64,000 nucleotides of DNA from Prunella strophiata. Taxonomy: Eukaryota; Chordata; Aves; Passeriformes; Prunellidae. The translations under genes were made by a program, and so were the position numbers. Position 1 is the stretch's first letter; the number at the start of each line of letters is the position of its first letter. The stretch is from positions 6,798,144 to 6,862,143 of the forward strand of contig JAZBQD010000013.1 in assembly GCA_036583965.1 (NCBI GenBank), given 5' to 3'. This document shows, piece by piece, positions 43,238-55,900 of this stretch. The notes beneath the pieces were generated by a model, which had not been told where the DNA came from, did no database searches, and worked only from the letters and a program-made list of their open reading frames with translations.

Positions 43238-43271
43238 ACTTTAATATTCCAAATACTTGGAATATTAAAGT
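43238..43271. repeat. Perfect 15-bp inverted repeat with 4-base loop
   Basis: ACTTTAATATTCCAA at 43238-43252 and its exact reverse complement at 43257-43271 flank ATAC. The stem is AT-rich. It could form a cruciform in DNA or a hairpin in the ZDHHC8 pre-mRNA. Confidence 0.9.
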
Positions 43272-46200
43272 ATTTGTTTTTTCTTTTATTTTTTTTACAT
43301 TCCTTATGCCAAACCAAGAAATCACTGGAACTGGTAGGGAGCAGCTTCACTGACAGCCATGCAGGTGACATTGTGCATGGGAAAAAGAGTGTGCATCAGT
43401 TTAATCAGGTGAATTTTAAAACTGACTTCGGAGTCACATACTGATTTCAAGCAGTGCAGTTTGGCCTCCTGAGATACCTTAACATTTTCCATGTTAAATG
43501 CATTTTTAATGGCAGGTTTTTCCTGTCCACTCTACCTGCAATCCAAAAGAGGTAATGCTTGCCTGGCTGACCTGAGTCATCTCAGTTGTCATGTCTGTAA
43601 TCTTCTGAAAAATATTGACTTTGGTTATGACAAAGAAATGTCCTTTTACGCAGTGGCAATTTCATCTTGCTATAAAATTTTTGGAAATAGAGTCTAGACA
43701 AACTTGTCATTCTAGATAAGATGGGCAGTCTCAACAGGAAAATATATTTAACTGAAATGTAAAAAGTTTTTGGTTTTTTTTTTTAATGCTTTAAGAAGCC
43801 TCAGTTTCACTGCTTTTAGCTAGTTTATTTTATGGTCTTTGCTTCCAGGGGCAGTGATCTTTGCTTCCAACAGCAAAGCTGGAAATACAGGATCTTTCTG
43901 AAAGCCTATTAAAATTCATTCCTTTAGGGAAAAACCTGATATTTATTATCAGTGGGAATATTTTATTCTTCCTGTAGTTTGAGAAAGTAAAAAGGAGAAT
44001 CATGTTTGTTGAGGGCAGTAAATGGCTACACATGTTCTGCTGTGAATGCAGAGCTTTCTGCAGCCACTGCAGTGGCATTTCAGTGCTCTGTAGATCCACT
44101 TTGAAAAAGGCAGAAGAGCTACTGGAATGGAAGTTATTGCTGTACGTGGGCTACAGCTGTAGTCAGTGTGTGATTTATGCCAGTAGCAACCTCCTTTCTA
44201 TTTTTCCTAATAAGCAGAGATTAAGGTCATATGGAAATAGGAATGAGAGTGTCTCAATTAGATCAGGGTGGGCCTCTCAGCCTTTGTACAAGAGTATACA
44301 AGCAAATTGTTTTTTTTTTTTTGGTCTAAAGTCCTTTTCAAGATGCTAATTTAAATACTGTCCTTGTTTGTCCAAGTATGCCACATGTGTATCCTTTTAT
44401 AAATAGAAACAATCTCTACAAGACCATTCAAGCTCAATTGGTTTGTTAGTAATGTCAACTAAGGAATGTTATTGCCAAAACCAAGAACTTAAACTGAGAG
44501 ACAAATACATGTGGTGACCTTGGAGACCTGATTTTTGAGATTCATTACCTGGGGTAGTTGCTAATTATGCACATAATATTATTGTGTAAACAACTTATTC
44601 TGCTACTACCTGCTTCTCAGCTGAACTCAGCTGTAGGACCCTGTGGTGTGGGGTTCTCTGGGGGACCTGTGAGAGATGACTTGGAACAGGATTTCTCTGC
44701 TCATGTAGTGTATAAGCTACAAGGAAACTTTTTCAAGGCCAACTAAGGGAAACCATGAGCTTTGTTCAGTTTGCATTGGAAGATGTCTGAAATACAGCAG
44801 TAAAATGGTGTAAGCCAATTTAGAGCATGAAGGAGATGCACACTGGAGTGGGGGAGAAGTATTGCAAAGCTACACGAGATTCACTTGTGTAATCAGTGCA
44901 GAAGTGGAACACTGATTTACTGTCCTTTGATTCAAGCCAGTAGGTACAACACTTATTTCTCTATAATCCAAGAGTAATGTTCAATTTGGCTGCACTGTTA
45001 TAGAGATACTATTAGTTGATCATTTGTCACTGGGAGCAGCTAATGAAATTGAGAGGAAGAGGCAAGGGGGGTTGAGACAGAAATGCTGCAGTTTTTAATA
45101 GAAGATCTGTATTGTTCTTTTGCAAAAAATATACCATATATTGGAAAAACCTGCTCAGCCTTGATCTTATTTTACCATGGAGAGGCAATTTTAGGAATCC
45201 TTGTTTGGTGATTGGAAAAATTAATTCCAGTGAGTACACCACAGTGTAGTGTCTGCTACATAAATCTTCAGCCAGTAATCTGTAGCCAGAAAGAGGATTT
45301 AATTACTCACTGATTGGTTTTTTGCAATTACTAATGCAATTTAGCTAGACTAGCTTCAAAGCTGTCCAAAGTGCCTAAAATTCTGCACTCTAAACTATTG
45401 TGCAAACACTAGTGGGTACCTGATTCTTTGTTTTTCTCAGGATGGATATTATGGAATAAACTGTACAGTAACCCATATTTAGATATTGCAGTGGTTACCA
45501 TGGTTCTTTGTGAAAGTGTAAACACAGAATTTGTGCACTTCAAATGTGAAATCTTTATGAAATACCTGTACTGTGCTGCTGTGTGTTGAGATCATCCAGC
45601 AACAGAACACAGGGGTGCCAGGTGCAAGAAAAATATCTCTTGAATTTGAAATCTAAACACCACAGCAGCTGTTTCCAGTGTACGTGTGCACCATGAAATG
45701 ACTGCTCTCCAGAAAAGCTTGGTACACACCCAGACTAAACTAATTGCAGAATATTCTTAAATGAACAAATTACTTTTTAAGTTGGAGCCCAACAAAGCAA
45801 ACTTGAGACTGCTTAAATATATAAGGGCCTTCATAAATAAAGCCAGACAAAGCATGACTCTCCAAGGATTCTTAAAACTAAATTGGCATTTACATTAGCT
45901 CTTATTCATGTCTTCAGGGAAATAATGTAATGTAATATCTATATCAACACAATTTAAGTACAGTTCTGGGAATAAGGAAAGCTTGGACATTTCTATAAAC
46001 AAGCATAATTTTAATTTAAACTTGGGTCAATCATAGAAATGCTTCAAAATGGAAAAGTTCAGCTTAAAACTTTTCCGCTTAGTCTGATCCCAGTCAGCGA
46101 GGAGAGGCAGGTATTTTCTTATGGAAAAACACTTCCCCTCCCCTTTTTCAGCCAGTTCAGTTTCAAAAGTTATTTAGGATTATTTTCATTGTGTATAACC

Positions 46201-49200
46201 TCCCTTTCAGTTCTTTCTTATGAGATCTCATTTTGCATGTTTAGCTTTCTCTGAAGATTAATGTTTGCCCCAGCAATAAGACTCTCCAGATGTGTTATGA
46301 TCTAATAATGCTGTGGTTAACCCTTGTCTGCTGTCAGCAGCTTGCTGAACCACCTCCTGTGTTTTACCAAGCCCCAGCATTTGATGATGCAGTTTCCTGG
46401 CTCCAAGCAGCAGGAGCCATGAGTTGTGTAGGTGGGCAGCTCTCCCTCCATGGGGTTTGTGTCTGGCACTGGGCTCAGGAGCCACTGCCTCGAGACTTCC
46501 CTGTGGAACCACACTGTTAACTTGGCTTATCCTCCAACATTCCAAGGCACAAGGATGGAGGGGGGTCTTGAGGATGTCTTTATAGTCATCTTCAGATGCT
46601 CAGACCTGTGGCTTTGACCAGTAATTCTAGGTCTCTAGGTTCTTGTCTCATTTCTCTGTTGTATGGTGCATGAGTCTCACATCTTTCTTTTCTCTTTGAA
46701 GCTGGCTTTGCACATACAGTATCTTTGTAAATGGCTAATGAGTCTTTGTGGCAAAAACAGTAAGAGCATCAACAGGCACTAGATTTTTTTTAATTACTAG
46801 GTTTTGAGAGTTCTGTAGAAAGAGGTATATAAAATGGCTGCTTTCTGATACACAGTACAAGTCAAACAGAAGGAGATATGAAGCCTTTGAATTTGGTAAG
46901 ATGACTTCTAAATCATGTATGGAAGTTGTAGCATCTGCAGCAACAAAGGAAATTAATATCTGTTACAGAAATTTCAGTGCAAAGACAATGCAGGATTAAA
47001 ATAACAGGACTTTCTGGGTGCAGCCATTGAATCAATGTGATATTTTTTTTTTTTTGGTTGAGAAGCAAAATTTCTAATCCATGTCTAGATAGTTTTGTAT
47101 CAGAAATAAAATGCCAGGACCATCTCAGCTCCTCTTGGCAGAGCTCTGCTGAGAATGTTCCCTCATCTTACATAGTTTATTAATTTTGTAATCAAAGCCA
47201 GTCTGTATGAGCAGTGCTCTCAAGAATCTGGTGGACAATGGAGGAGGACAAGCATACACAGGTTTTTTGTAATATTGGGAAGGTTGGTTCCTTGAAATGG
47301 AATGGTTCTGATTGTGTCATCTTTGTGTATTTTTAGAATAAGGCATTTGACAAATAGATTTCAATGACAGTAAGATACAAGGTCTTACATGTGGCGTTGA
47401 ATTTGGCCTGATGATGATAATAAACAGGTTGGAAAACATCTGCTTTCCTTCTCTGTTTCAGTTGAGAAGACTTTGCTGGGGCAAAGCTGTGCCACTCTTT
47501 AGGAAGTCTTTATCCCTTCTGGTCTCTAGGAGTGCAACTTGTGAATGAGGTCATCAGTGCTATGATCCCTGTTTACTTCATAAACTGAGGCAGAGAGGCA
47601 CTGTACAACTGCAGTGCTGGTGCTTAGCAAGTTTTGCACAGATGTGCCAAGTCCAGGCTGAAGCCCTGTCAGCCCAGGACTCAATGGAGATCATTCTTTC
47701 AGAGAGGGCTTCTGAAGATTCACTTAATTCTACAGTTTCTACTCCATCTAATGTCATTTTGGGCCATCCATCATGCAGCAAGACTGTTTTGTTTCTTGAA
47801 CACTGCATGAATGTATGAATAGAGAAATGCATGTACTAAAGCTTTGTTGTCTCTCTTTAAAAGTTTAATGGTAACATTGTAGTCTTTAAACTTTTATTTG
47901 TATGTGATTCCACAATGACTAGTTACTTTCACAAGTAATTTTTCTTGCATTGTATTACAATGACTAGTGGGATAGAGCTAAACATGATATCTATGGTTTG
48001 AGAACTGAAAAATTAATGATTCCTCCTCTAGCCTGTTGTGTTTGATTTATAATTAATATCTGATAAGAGACATGCTCTTCTGAGCCAGCTATCATCTCTC
48101 CATTTACATCTAAGTGGGGTATTTCTTAATTCTTCCGGTGGTGGGTGCTGGGGGGGTCGTGAATTTTGGACCCTAGAGTGCTCCTGAGGAAGGTTTCCAG
48201 ACACACATTTTCTCCACCTCCCATTTCCCACATGAGACTCTTTATCCTCTGCAGGATCTGGCCCCAGGGCTTGTGTTGACCCCAGATGTCACAGCTGCTG
48301 TCACAGCCCACTGCCATGACCCATGACTTTTAGCATAACCCAAGCACATGGTTTACCTTTCAGAGGCACTTGACAGCAGAAGGAAATGGAGAACTATGGG
48401 GGTTTTAAGTGTCCTGAGTAGCTGCTTCCAGCCACTCTACCTCTCAGGGAGAGGCATGGCTGTGGACTAAGCTATGAGCCCTTTACAGAGCACATCTCTC
48501 ATTTCCTATGTTTAGTCTTTTCCATCACTCTGGATCTTCCTGGGCTTATCTGGCTGCTTGTCTGTCTCTTGTTCTGGATTTTTTTTTTGCTGTTCTCTGT
48601 TTCTCTTGACAGGTGATCTCCAGTTCAGTCTGTTCAGGTAGATAAGGCCCTTTTGCCCAAAACACACACAAAGGGTGATCCACTGCTTGTTTACCCTCTG
48701 AAATGCCAGAGTAGAGGCCTTACAACATACAATTCAAAATCTAATTCTGTCTGTTGAGTTGGGGTGGCTTTTAGGGGTTGATGAAACAACTCTTCTGTAT
48801 TGAAACTGTAAGTGCTCTCAGTGGGCCACTGTCTTTATTGTGACTCATACATATTTGGCATCCTCTCCAAAGAAGCCGACCAACATTTCTATCTTCTTCC
48901 CTGCTAAGAAGTTCTGTATTCTTTGTGAATTTATTTGCTCCAGAACAGTAAGCTGAGTTGCTGGCTGGTCAAAAGGGAAAGAGATGTGTAGCAATTTGTC
49001 AGTTACATTGTTCTCCTCTGAACACAAGAGAGCCCTGTTTAGTGGAGTGAGGCACTGATCCCTCATTTTCGTGATTAATATGTTTCGTGCTTTTGTTTGC
49101 ATCTTTGAGAGTGACGTTATTTATTTTTGTTGCTTCAACTGTTTTGAAATGAGAAAAAGCTATTTTGAGTGTAATAACGACTTGGCATCATTAAAAAAGT

Positions 49201-51934
49201 GTCTCTTCTTGCCAGCTTTTTTTCTTGGTTCCCCTAGAAATACATTTCTTTTGGGCTGTTTCTGCCATTGTGTATGTTGTGATAAGTGTCCAAAGCAGCA
49301 CACTATGCATGTGTGATGGGTGGATTCTTGCATGTCTGATGAGGGATTGATTCCCCTGGGCATGTGAGTCCTGCCAACTCCTCAGTTAGAAAACTTGAGG
49401 TTTTAATATACATTCTGTATTTTAGTCCCAGTTTGGCCTCTTCTTTTGGAAGGCATTTCTTTTCCTTTTAAATAAAAAAAGCTTACAGTTATACTGAGCT
49501 AGTTAATTAAACAGTCTGCATCTAATTCAGATCTCTCCTCTTAGTTTCCTTCTCACTTTTTCTTAACTATGCCTACTTAAATAACCTGATGAAGCTGTGT
49601 AAGAATTACTGAGATGGGTTGGAGCCCATCTAAAGCTAGAACCTGAATCTGGTCTCTTGATGTGTCCATTAAAATCTCACTGCAAAGTGATTACTCCAAG
49701 GTATCCAAGGGACTGCATGCTTGTTTTAGATCCCTTGGAGGGCTCTTGGTCCTCCTGGCTTGGCTGATTGTGTTCCTTCAGCAGCCTTTAGCATACACAT
49801 GTCCTGGGCCTTACCCTTCTGAAAGATGACTGACTGTGACCCAAGGACAAGATCCTGTTCTGTAGCTCTGAAGGGATGTGCTTTTCAACAGGAGAAAAGA
49901 ATAACATTCTTCAGCTTCCTCTTGGAAACATCTGAGTCATTTTGGTTGAAGCCTTAATTGGGACAAATACTTTGCTTGAAGGGCAGAGGTAGCAGAAAGG
50001 TTGCAGCCTAACAGTTAATTTGGCAAAGTGATTCAGAATGGAAAATATGCAATATTGCTTTATACCTATGCCTTCTCAGTCCCATCAACAGATATCTAAA
50101 CATATTCCATCAGCTTTTCCAGTGGCTGCTAGTCTTCAGATGCTTCTATTCACTCCTTAGTTTGCAATTTGGTCTTCCTAAATTTCAGGAAATACTGAGC
50201 TTTCCCTCTGAAAGTCAGTCCTCTTAAATCTGCTTCTTCCATACGGTGACAGTCTTAAAAATGTATTGTTTACTCTTTTTTTTCTTCTGAGTTCAGAAAA
50301 CAGTGATTTTAAGCTAAATTATCTCTTTTAGAAGACATTTCAGACAATTTGCAGTCTGCACCCATTTAAGTGGTAGGGGGCAGGATGGAAAGACAGGAGA
50401 ATATAAAATAGTGCTATTATGAATTATTGTGCAGCAGGCAAGGATTTCTTTCATTCCCTCCCCCTTCCTCCTGTCTTATGTATCTAAGGAAGAAGTTGCA
50501 GGGTGAGAAGGGATATTCTGATTTCCAAGGCAGTGACACAGAAGGAATTTTCTTTTTTCTCCAAGAGTACACAAGCACTTCCCTATCACTTTCCTGACAT
50601 TACCTGTGATATTTTGAAGGCTGTTGGAGAGAAGGTACATCAAGGGAGGCTTAGACTGCTGATTCTTACTCTGTGTTTGCCTAGCCTTGACTGGGTCCAT
50701 GTTCAGGAAGCAGAAATCTAAAAAGTAAATACACCTACACTGAATTTCCAAATTACTGTTAGTATTCTGCATGCAGATTAGCATTTCTTTTTGTGCTTAT
50801 TTACCTGTATCTTGGAAATAGCCTTCCAAAAATATTAGCAATAGATGACTACAGGATGAGTGCTGCACTAGGCACACTTAAAATGTTCTCATGTATATAA
50901 AATCTAAATTTCTTTATTTCAGACTAAAGAAAATAGAAGGGAAAGAAGTCAGAACCCCTAAGGGGAAAGTACTGCATGTTCAGGTCTCTTGTCATGGCCT
51001 ATTTGATTTATAAATATAAAAAACTGTTTGTGTTCTAGAACTGTGGCTGGTCCAGTGTTCTTTATTGTTCTCCCACAATGTGACAATCAAAAAGCTTGTT
51101 TCCATGTGGATACCATGGGGTTTTAGGTGCATTATGGTATAAATGCTTATCTAGATTTAAACTGTCAATCTCCGTATTTGGGTGAGCCTTAAAGGAAGGT
51201 TCAGGCACAATAAAATAGACTTGTTTAGTGACAGTTCAGCATCACTTCACTTGCCATGTATGATCACCCTATCAAGAACTGCATCCTGCTGTGATGACAG
51301 TTTGCTGGAAACTCTCCACAGATTCATTGGAAGTTGGCTGAGCCCCAGCTCCACAAATTACTGGTCAGAAGAGACTGTTTGTAGGGCACAAATCTATCCA
51401 ATTTGTAGTGTTGATTCTTTTTTTAATTAACACTTTAAAAGTGTGTCAGCAGAGTGCCAAAAAGACAAGAAATGATCAGCTAAAACATTTTATTGCAGCA
51501 TATGATGCTGTTCCATATTATCATGGAAACATGGCACTTAGATACGGCAATATTTTATTTCCTGTTACTTTTGTTCATTTTGTGGTCAGCAGCAATTTTA
51601 AATAAACAGTCTTCAAAACAAATGCTGGAGGTTTGCCCTTTTTTTTCTTCTCAATTCTTATCCTCCTTCCCCTATTTCTTCTCAATTCTTTTCTCTATAT
51701 TCTCATTAATTCCAGTATCTTAATGAATCTAAAGCTAACAAGTTGAATTTTTCCCCATTTAAAATTTTTTTTTTATGGTAAGACTGCTTTCTGTCTGGCG
51801 TTACTGGCTCAGAGAGGTGATTGACAGGAATTACATAAGGAGTGCACTAGTCTGTAGTCCTTTGGAGATCCTGCGAGTACAGTCAGGATTAATAAAATCT
51901 GGCTGGCTGTTTTTTGATGAAATCATCTTTCTCC

Positions 51935-51954
51935 TTTTTTTTTTTTTTTTTTTT
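51935..51954 (+). repeat. Run of 20 T followed by an acceptor-like AG
   Basis: Twenty T, a C, six T and AG (51962-51963) make a very strong-looking polypyrimidine tract and 3' splice site. The following bases do not encode the expected ZDHHC8 residues. It may be a cryptic acceptor or simple sequence. Confidence 0.6.
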
Positions 51955-52339
51955 CTTTTTTAGCTGTTGTTTCCTCAGTGCTCTGTGTGAGACCTGTCAC
52001 TCCTTCATCCATTCCTTCACTCTTGGATTGTGAGTGTAGTGAATGTCAGCATGAAAGATCAGCGCTGGTGTTGACAGCAGTTTAAATGCACCCTTGCTTA
52101 TGTTTCCTATAGAATTGCTGGTTTATAGCTGCAGATGCTGGAAATATTCTGTGCAGGGAGTCTGTTCCAGGTGCTGGAGCCATCTCTACAAAGCAGAGTT
52201 AGTGCTGTGTAAGGGCTGCCTGCTGCTCGCAGCCCAGCATGGAGCAGCCTGGGCCCGTTCCCATTCCCAGCTCTGCCTCTGCCCTGCCCTTCCCGGGTCA
52301 CCTCGGCTGGCTGCGTGCCCACCCCTGCCACTCTGGCAC

Positions 52340-52930
52340 TGTCCCCCTCACAGGACGGGAGAAATGGGATGAAAAACCTCGTGGGGTGAGATAAAGACAG
52401 GGACGTCACTTACCGGTTGCCATCAGGGACATAACAAACTCAACTCAGGGAAAGGTAATTTAATAATTATTAAGTTACATTTGGATGATGAAAAGCAAAG
52501 ATAAAACCTAAACACCTTCTCCACATACCCCGTTTTTTGCAAGCTCAGCTTCATTCCTCTATTCCCAGCTCCTTTGCCTCTTCCTGCCCCCTAGCAGGGC
52601 TGAAGGGAGGGGGAATGTGGGCTGTGGTCAGTCCATTTTGGCCCCTCTCTTGCTCCAGTGTGGGCTCTCCATGGGCTGCGGTTCCTCTCGGCTGCCGTGT
52701 TCCCTCCGGAAATGCCCCCTGCTTCAGCACGGGCTCTGCCACAGGCTGCAGTGAGGGTTTGCTCTGTGCTGGCTGCCAGGGAATCCAGCACAGCCACTCC
52801 CAGGGACATTCCTCACACTTTTCCCCTCACTCCAGGGACATTCCTCACACTTTTCCCCTCACTCCGTGCAGGTTTTGCCCTTTCCTGAGGTGCCGCGGCC
52901 TGGCCGAGGGCTCCCCTCACAGAGCCCCAG
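52340..52930. mobile_element. Decayed LTR-retroelement-like segment (endogenous retrovirus type)
   Basis: The run GGATGAAAAACCTCGTGGGG, then GAGATAAAGACAGGGACG, then CACTTACCGGTTGCCATC, then AAACTCAACTCAGGGAAAG, with AAAACCTAAACACCTTCTCC and a GC-rich part with repeated 'gggctct-cacgggctg' phrases, resembles from memory an LTR family widespread in avian genomes. The likeness is remembered rather than aligned, the borders are approximate and the orientation is undetermined. No gag, pol or env coding sequence is seen, so it would be a non-coding, solitary remnant. Confidence 0.5.
52802..52865. repeat. Exact 32-bp tandem duplication
   Basis: The unit starts AGGGACATTCCTCACACT and ends CCCCTCACTCC. 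It is present twice without a mismatch (52802-52833 and 52834-52865), inside the LTR-like segment. The identity suggests a recent duplication. Confidence 0.9.
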
Positions 52931-55900
52931 CAGCCCTCAGCGTCTGGGAGCAGGCACCCAAACCCCAAAGAGTAAACATTTCTGCATAGATGTTCCAGCA
53001 GTTCTACAATTAAATGAGTTTTTACATACAGAAGAAGGGGACTGTTACCAAAAAATACGGTTTTGACCTTCATCATCCCCATCTGTACCTCAAGGTCAGT
53101 CAAACAAGTTGGGAGGAAAATGGATTTGCCCATTTTTTTTCTGCCTGTGAACAACTTGTTTTTTAGTAGTGCTTAACAATCTCTCTTCAGGAAAATTGCT
53201 GAATGTCAGAGTGCAGCAATGGCTCACTCTGATTTATGAAATTCCTCAGAATTTCCATTGTGATTCTGTGAGTCACGTTAATGTGGCTTCTTTAGCTGTG
53301 ACTCGAGGATGCTCCATTTGCATGTTCCACTGTAGCTTCTCTGTCATGGTCTGGGGGTTGTTGGAGGCCAAGCACAGGACACAAAAGCCCATCAGTTCTT
53401 GTGTTCTACAAGCTGCTGGCGAAGAGGGTTCACTGGTGGGAGGCTGTGGCTGAAAATGTCCCCACACCAGGTGCTGGCAACAGGTAATTAATTCTGTGTA
53501 GCCTCACGAGTCAACTGCATTGCTGCTGACTGGCTGCTGAAAAGCCTTGTCCCTCCTGCTGATGCCCAGAGGAAACTTGATGGGGTTAAGTTTTAACCCC
53601 TCTTAAATGCTGGGGTTTGGTTATAGGGCTGAGATTTTTAGAGGAAACTTTCCAGAAAATAGCTGCCTCTTCTCTGGGGACTAAAAAAGGTTTAAAGATG
53701 TGGAAACTGCCCACACTAACATCCATGTAGTAGAAGGACAAAATGTGAAACATTTACCACAATTTTACAGGGATATGTTTGGATAACTTTGGCAGCTGTA
53801 CCCTATTATTGGAGACTACATAGGAAGAGCCAAGGAGAAGTAATCATCTTCTGTCAATGTCAGGAAAAGTGAGTAGGTCAAAAACTCTGAGAAATGAAGT
53901 TTCCAGAGCAGAAGCACTAAAGCTTCAGCCCAGTTCGCAGTTGTCTCTTTTCTTGTCCTGAAGCACTCCATCATAACTGCCTTTGCTCATAATACACCTG
54001 TCAAGAGATGACACTGTTATGCATTTAACTTGGTAGTGTGACAGCAATGCATTTTGCCCTGCCAGAACAGAGGCCTGTGCCCATCTTCTAGTACTTGCTC
54101 AGGTCTACCAGCTTTTTTTCCCCCTAATTTAGAAATAATGTCAAACAGTAACACATTGGTTGTAAACCAGATTGACTGTCCTTCCTAGGCCACTTCAAAA
54201 ATACTGGAGAACTGCTTTTAATGCCTCTGTTTATTTTGGTACAGCATCCAGACTGCTGGAAGTATGTTTATAGCACAGTCTAACAAGCTGAGGCTCCTCT
54301 CTAAGATTTCAATGCCTCATGGCTGGATAGAATAAGCCAGTGCACTCTAAATATGTATTTATGTCAGACTCTGGCTTGCAGTAATAGTTAATGCCACCTA
54401 AGCTAAGTTTGAGCAGCAGTTTTTCCTCAGCACATGACTAGAGTGATCCTTGTTACTGTGGTGCTCATTAGTCAGACTTCTCAGCACCTGTGGTTGTGAA
54501 CATCACCAGTTGCATTAAGTCATCTGTATTTAAGCTTGATGACTTGATGAGAAACCATTTTACTTTGCTTTCTACCTGTGCAGCATGAATTCCAGGTTAA
54601 CTTTGAAATCTGGTTAATGTTTTAGATGCAAGAAATACAAGTATATGAAAATAGTGTTATTTACATTGAACTGAAGTTATAACTCTGCTGTGAGTGCCTG
54701 GAGCAAATATAAGTGAGATATAAGCTGCTCTTTACTGTGCTGATGGCCTTTCAATCCACTTTAATGCAGCTGGGTTTAATCTCCTACTCTTCACACTTTC
54801 TTTCCCAAAGGAAGTGCCTTTAGCTTGATGCACAAAGACTTCATTAACTGGAAGGTAATTTTGGAATTGTTTTGTTTCTGATAGAAATATCTTCCACACA
54901 GGGAGAAAGAATTGAAATATAAAATAAATTATAAGTTTGTTTTGAAACACAAGAATTATTCTCAACGTTGAACAGATAATCCTGCAAGAGTGCAAGATTG
55001 GAGTTGTTTAAATCAAACTTGCTGCTTAAAAGTCATAATTTGTTTCCAAATGGTTTAACAGCCAGTTTGTCACATCTGCTCTCCCTGCCCACGTGAATAT
55101 CCTCCTGCCCCAGTTACTCATGGCTGGCAAGGAGTTGGTGCTCACTATCACCTTTTTGTCCAGGCTCAGACCACTGAACTTGTCAACTCTTTCTCACAGA
55201 AACTGGATGATACAGAAGAGTGATCATCCTTTTCCCTTGCTCTCCCAAATCTTAAAGCCACTGCAAAAGCTTTGCTGTGGCTAATAGTTCACTGACATAG
55301 GTATGGAGAATTTTGCTTCAGTGCCTGTTGGAAGGAACCAAACTTTTCCAGTGTGCCTCTGAAAAAGTGCCTCTCTTGTGTTCACTTTTAAAATCTCATG
55401 CAGTCCCAAAGCTAATATTAGCAATGAGCTTTAAAGGCTGACTGAAGAAGAAAATTGGAGTATAGAATAGCTCTTCTGTCAGTGTTTTGGCCAGCCCTGT
55501 GTACTATGAGCAGTAGTTAAATATTCCTGAATTTCAAAAGAATGTAGGCATTTAAATGATTTACAGGTTATTAAAAACATTACTATCAAACTATGACAGC
55601 ATTTTAATGAATTACTTTTTAAAATTACAACTGGAACTAATATCTGCTGGAGTAGGAGCTCCTTTGGTACGTAGCAGAGTTGTTGCCAGGAATATATTGA
55701 ATATTTGAAGCCCAAATTGTATGCAGTGAAGCCTAGTTGGCTCATTCAATAAGTTATTAGCATAAAAATCCTCCTGTAGCAAACTCATCCTGGGCTTTCG
55801 AAGAACATTCCTGTTCCTTACTGACAGAGTGAAGATTGTTTAAGCAGTTTGGGGGTTTGGGGAGGAATGTCCTTGTGTGTGCTTTAACAGCCCACTGTCT

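Noticed and set aside
46258..46545. Opposed open frames of 95 and 76 codons in the ZDHHC8 intron
   Set aside because: Overlap on both strands with no homology; a chance result of a locally GC-richer stretch.
51935..51990. Second coding exon of ZDHHC8 after the strong polypyrimidine tract
   Set aside because: The bases after the AG do not encode the expected CPWL and following residues and no matching donor phase was found.
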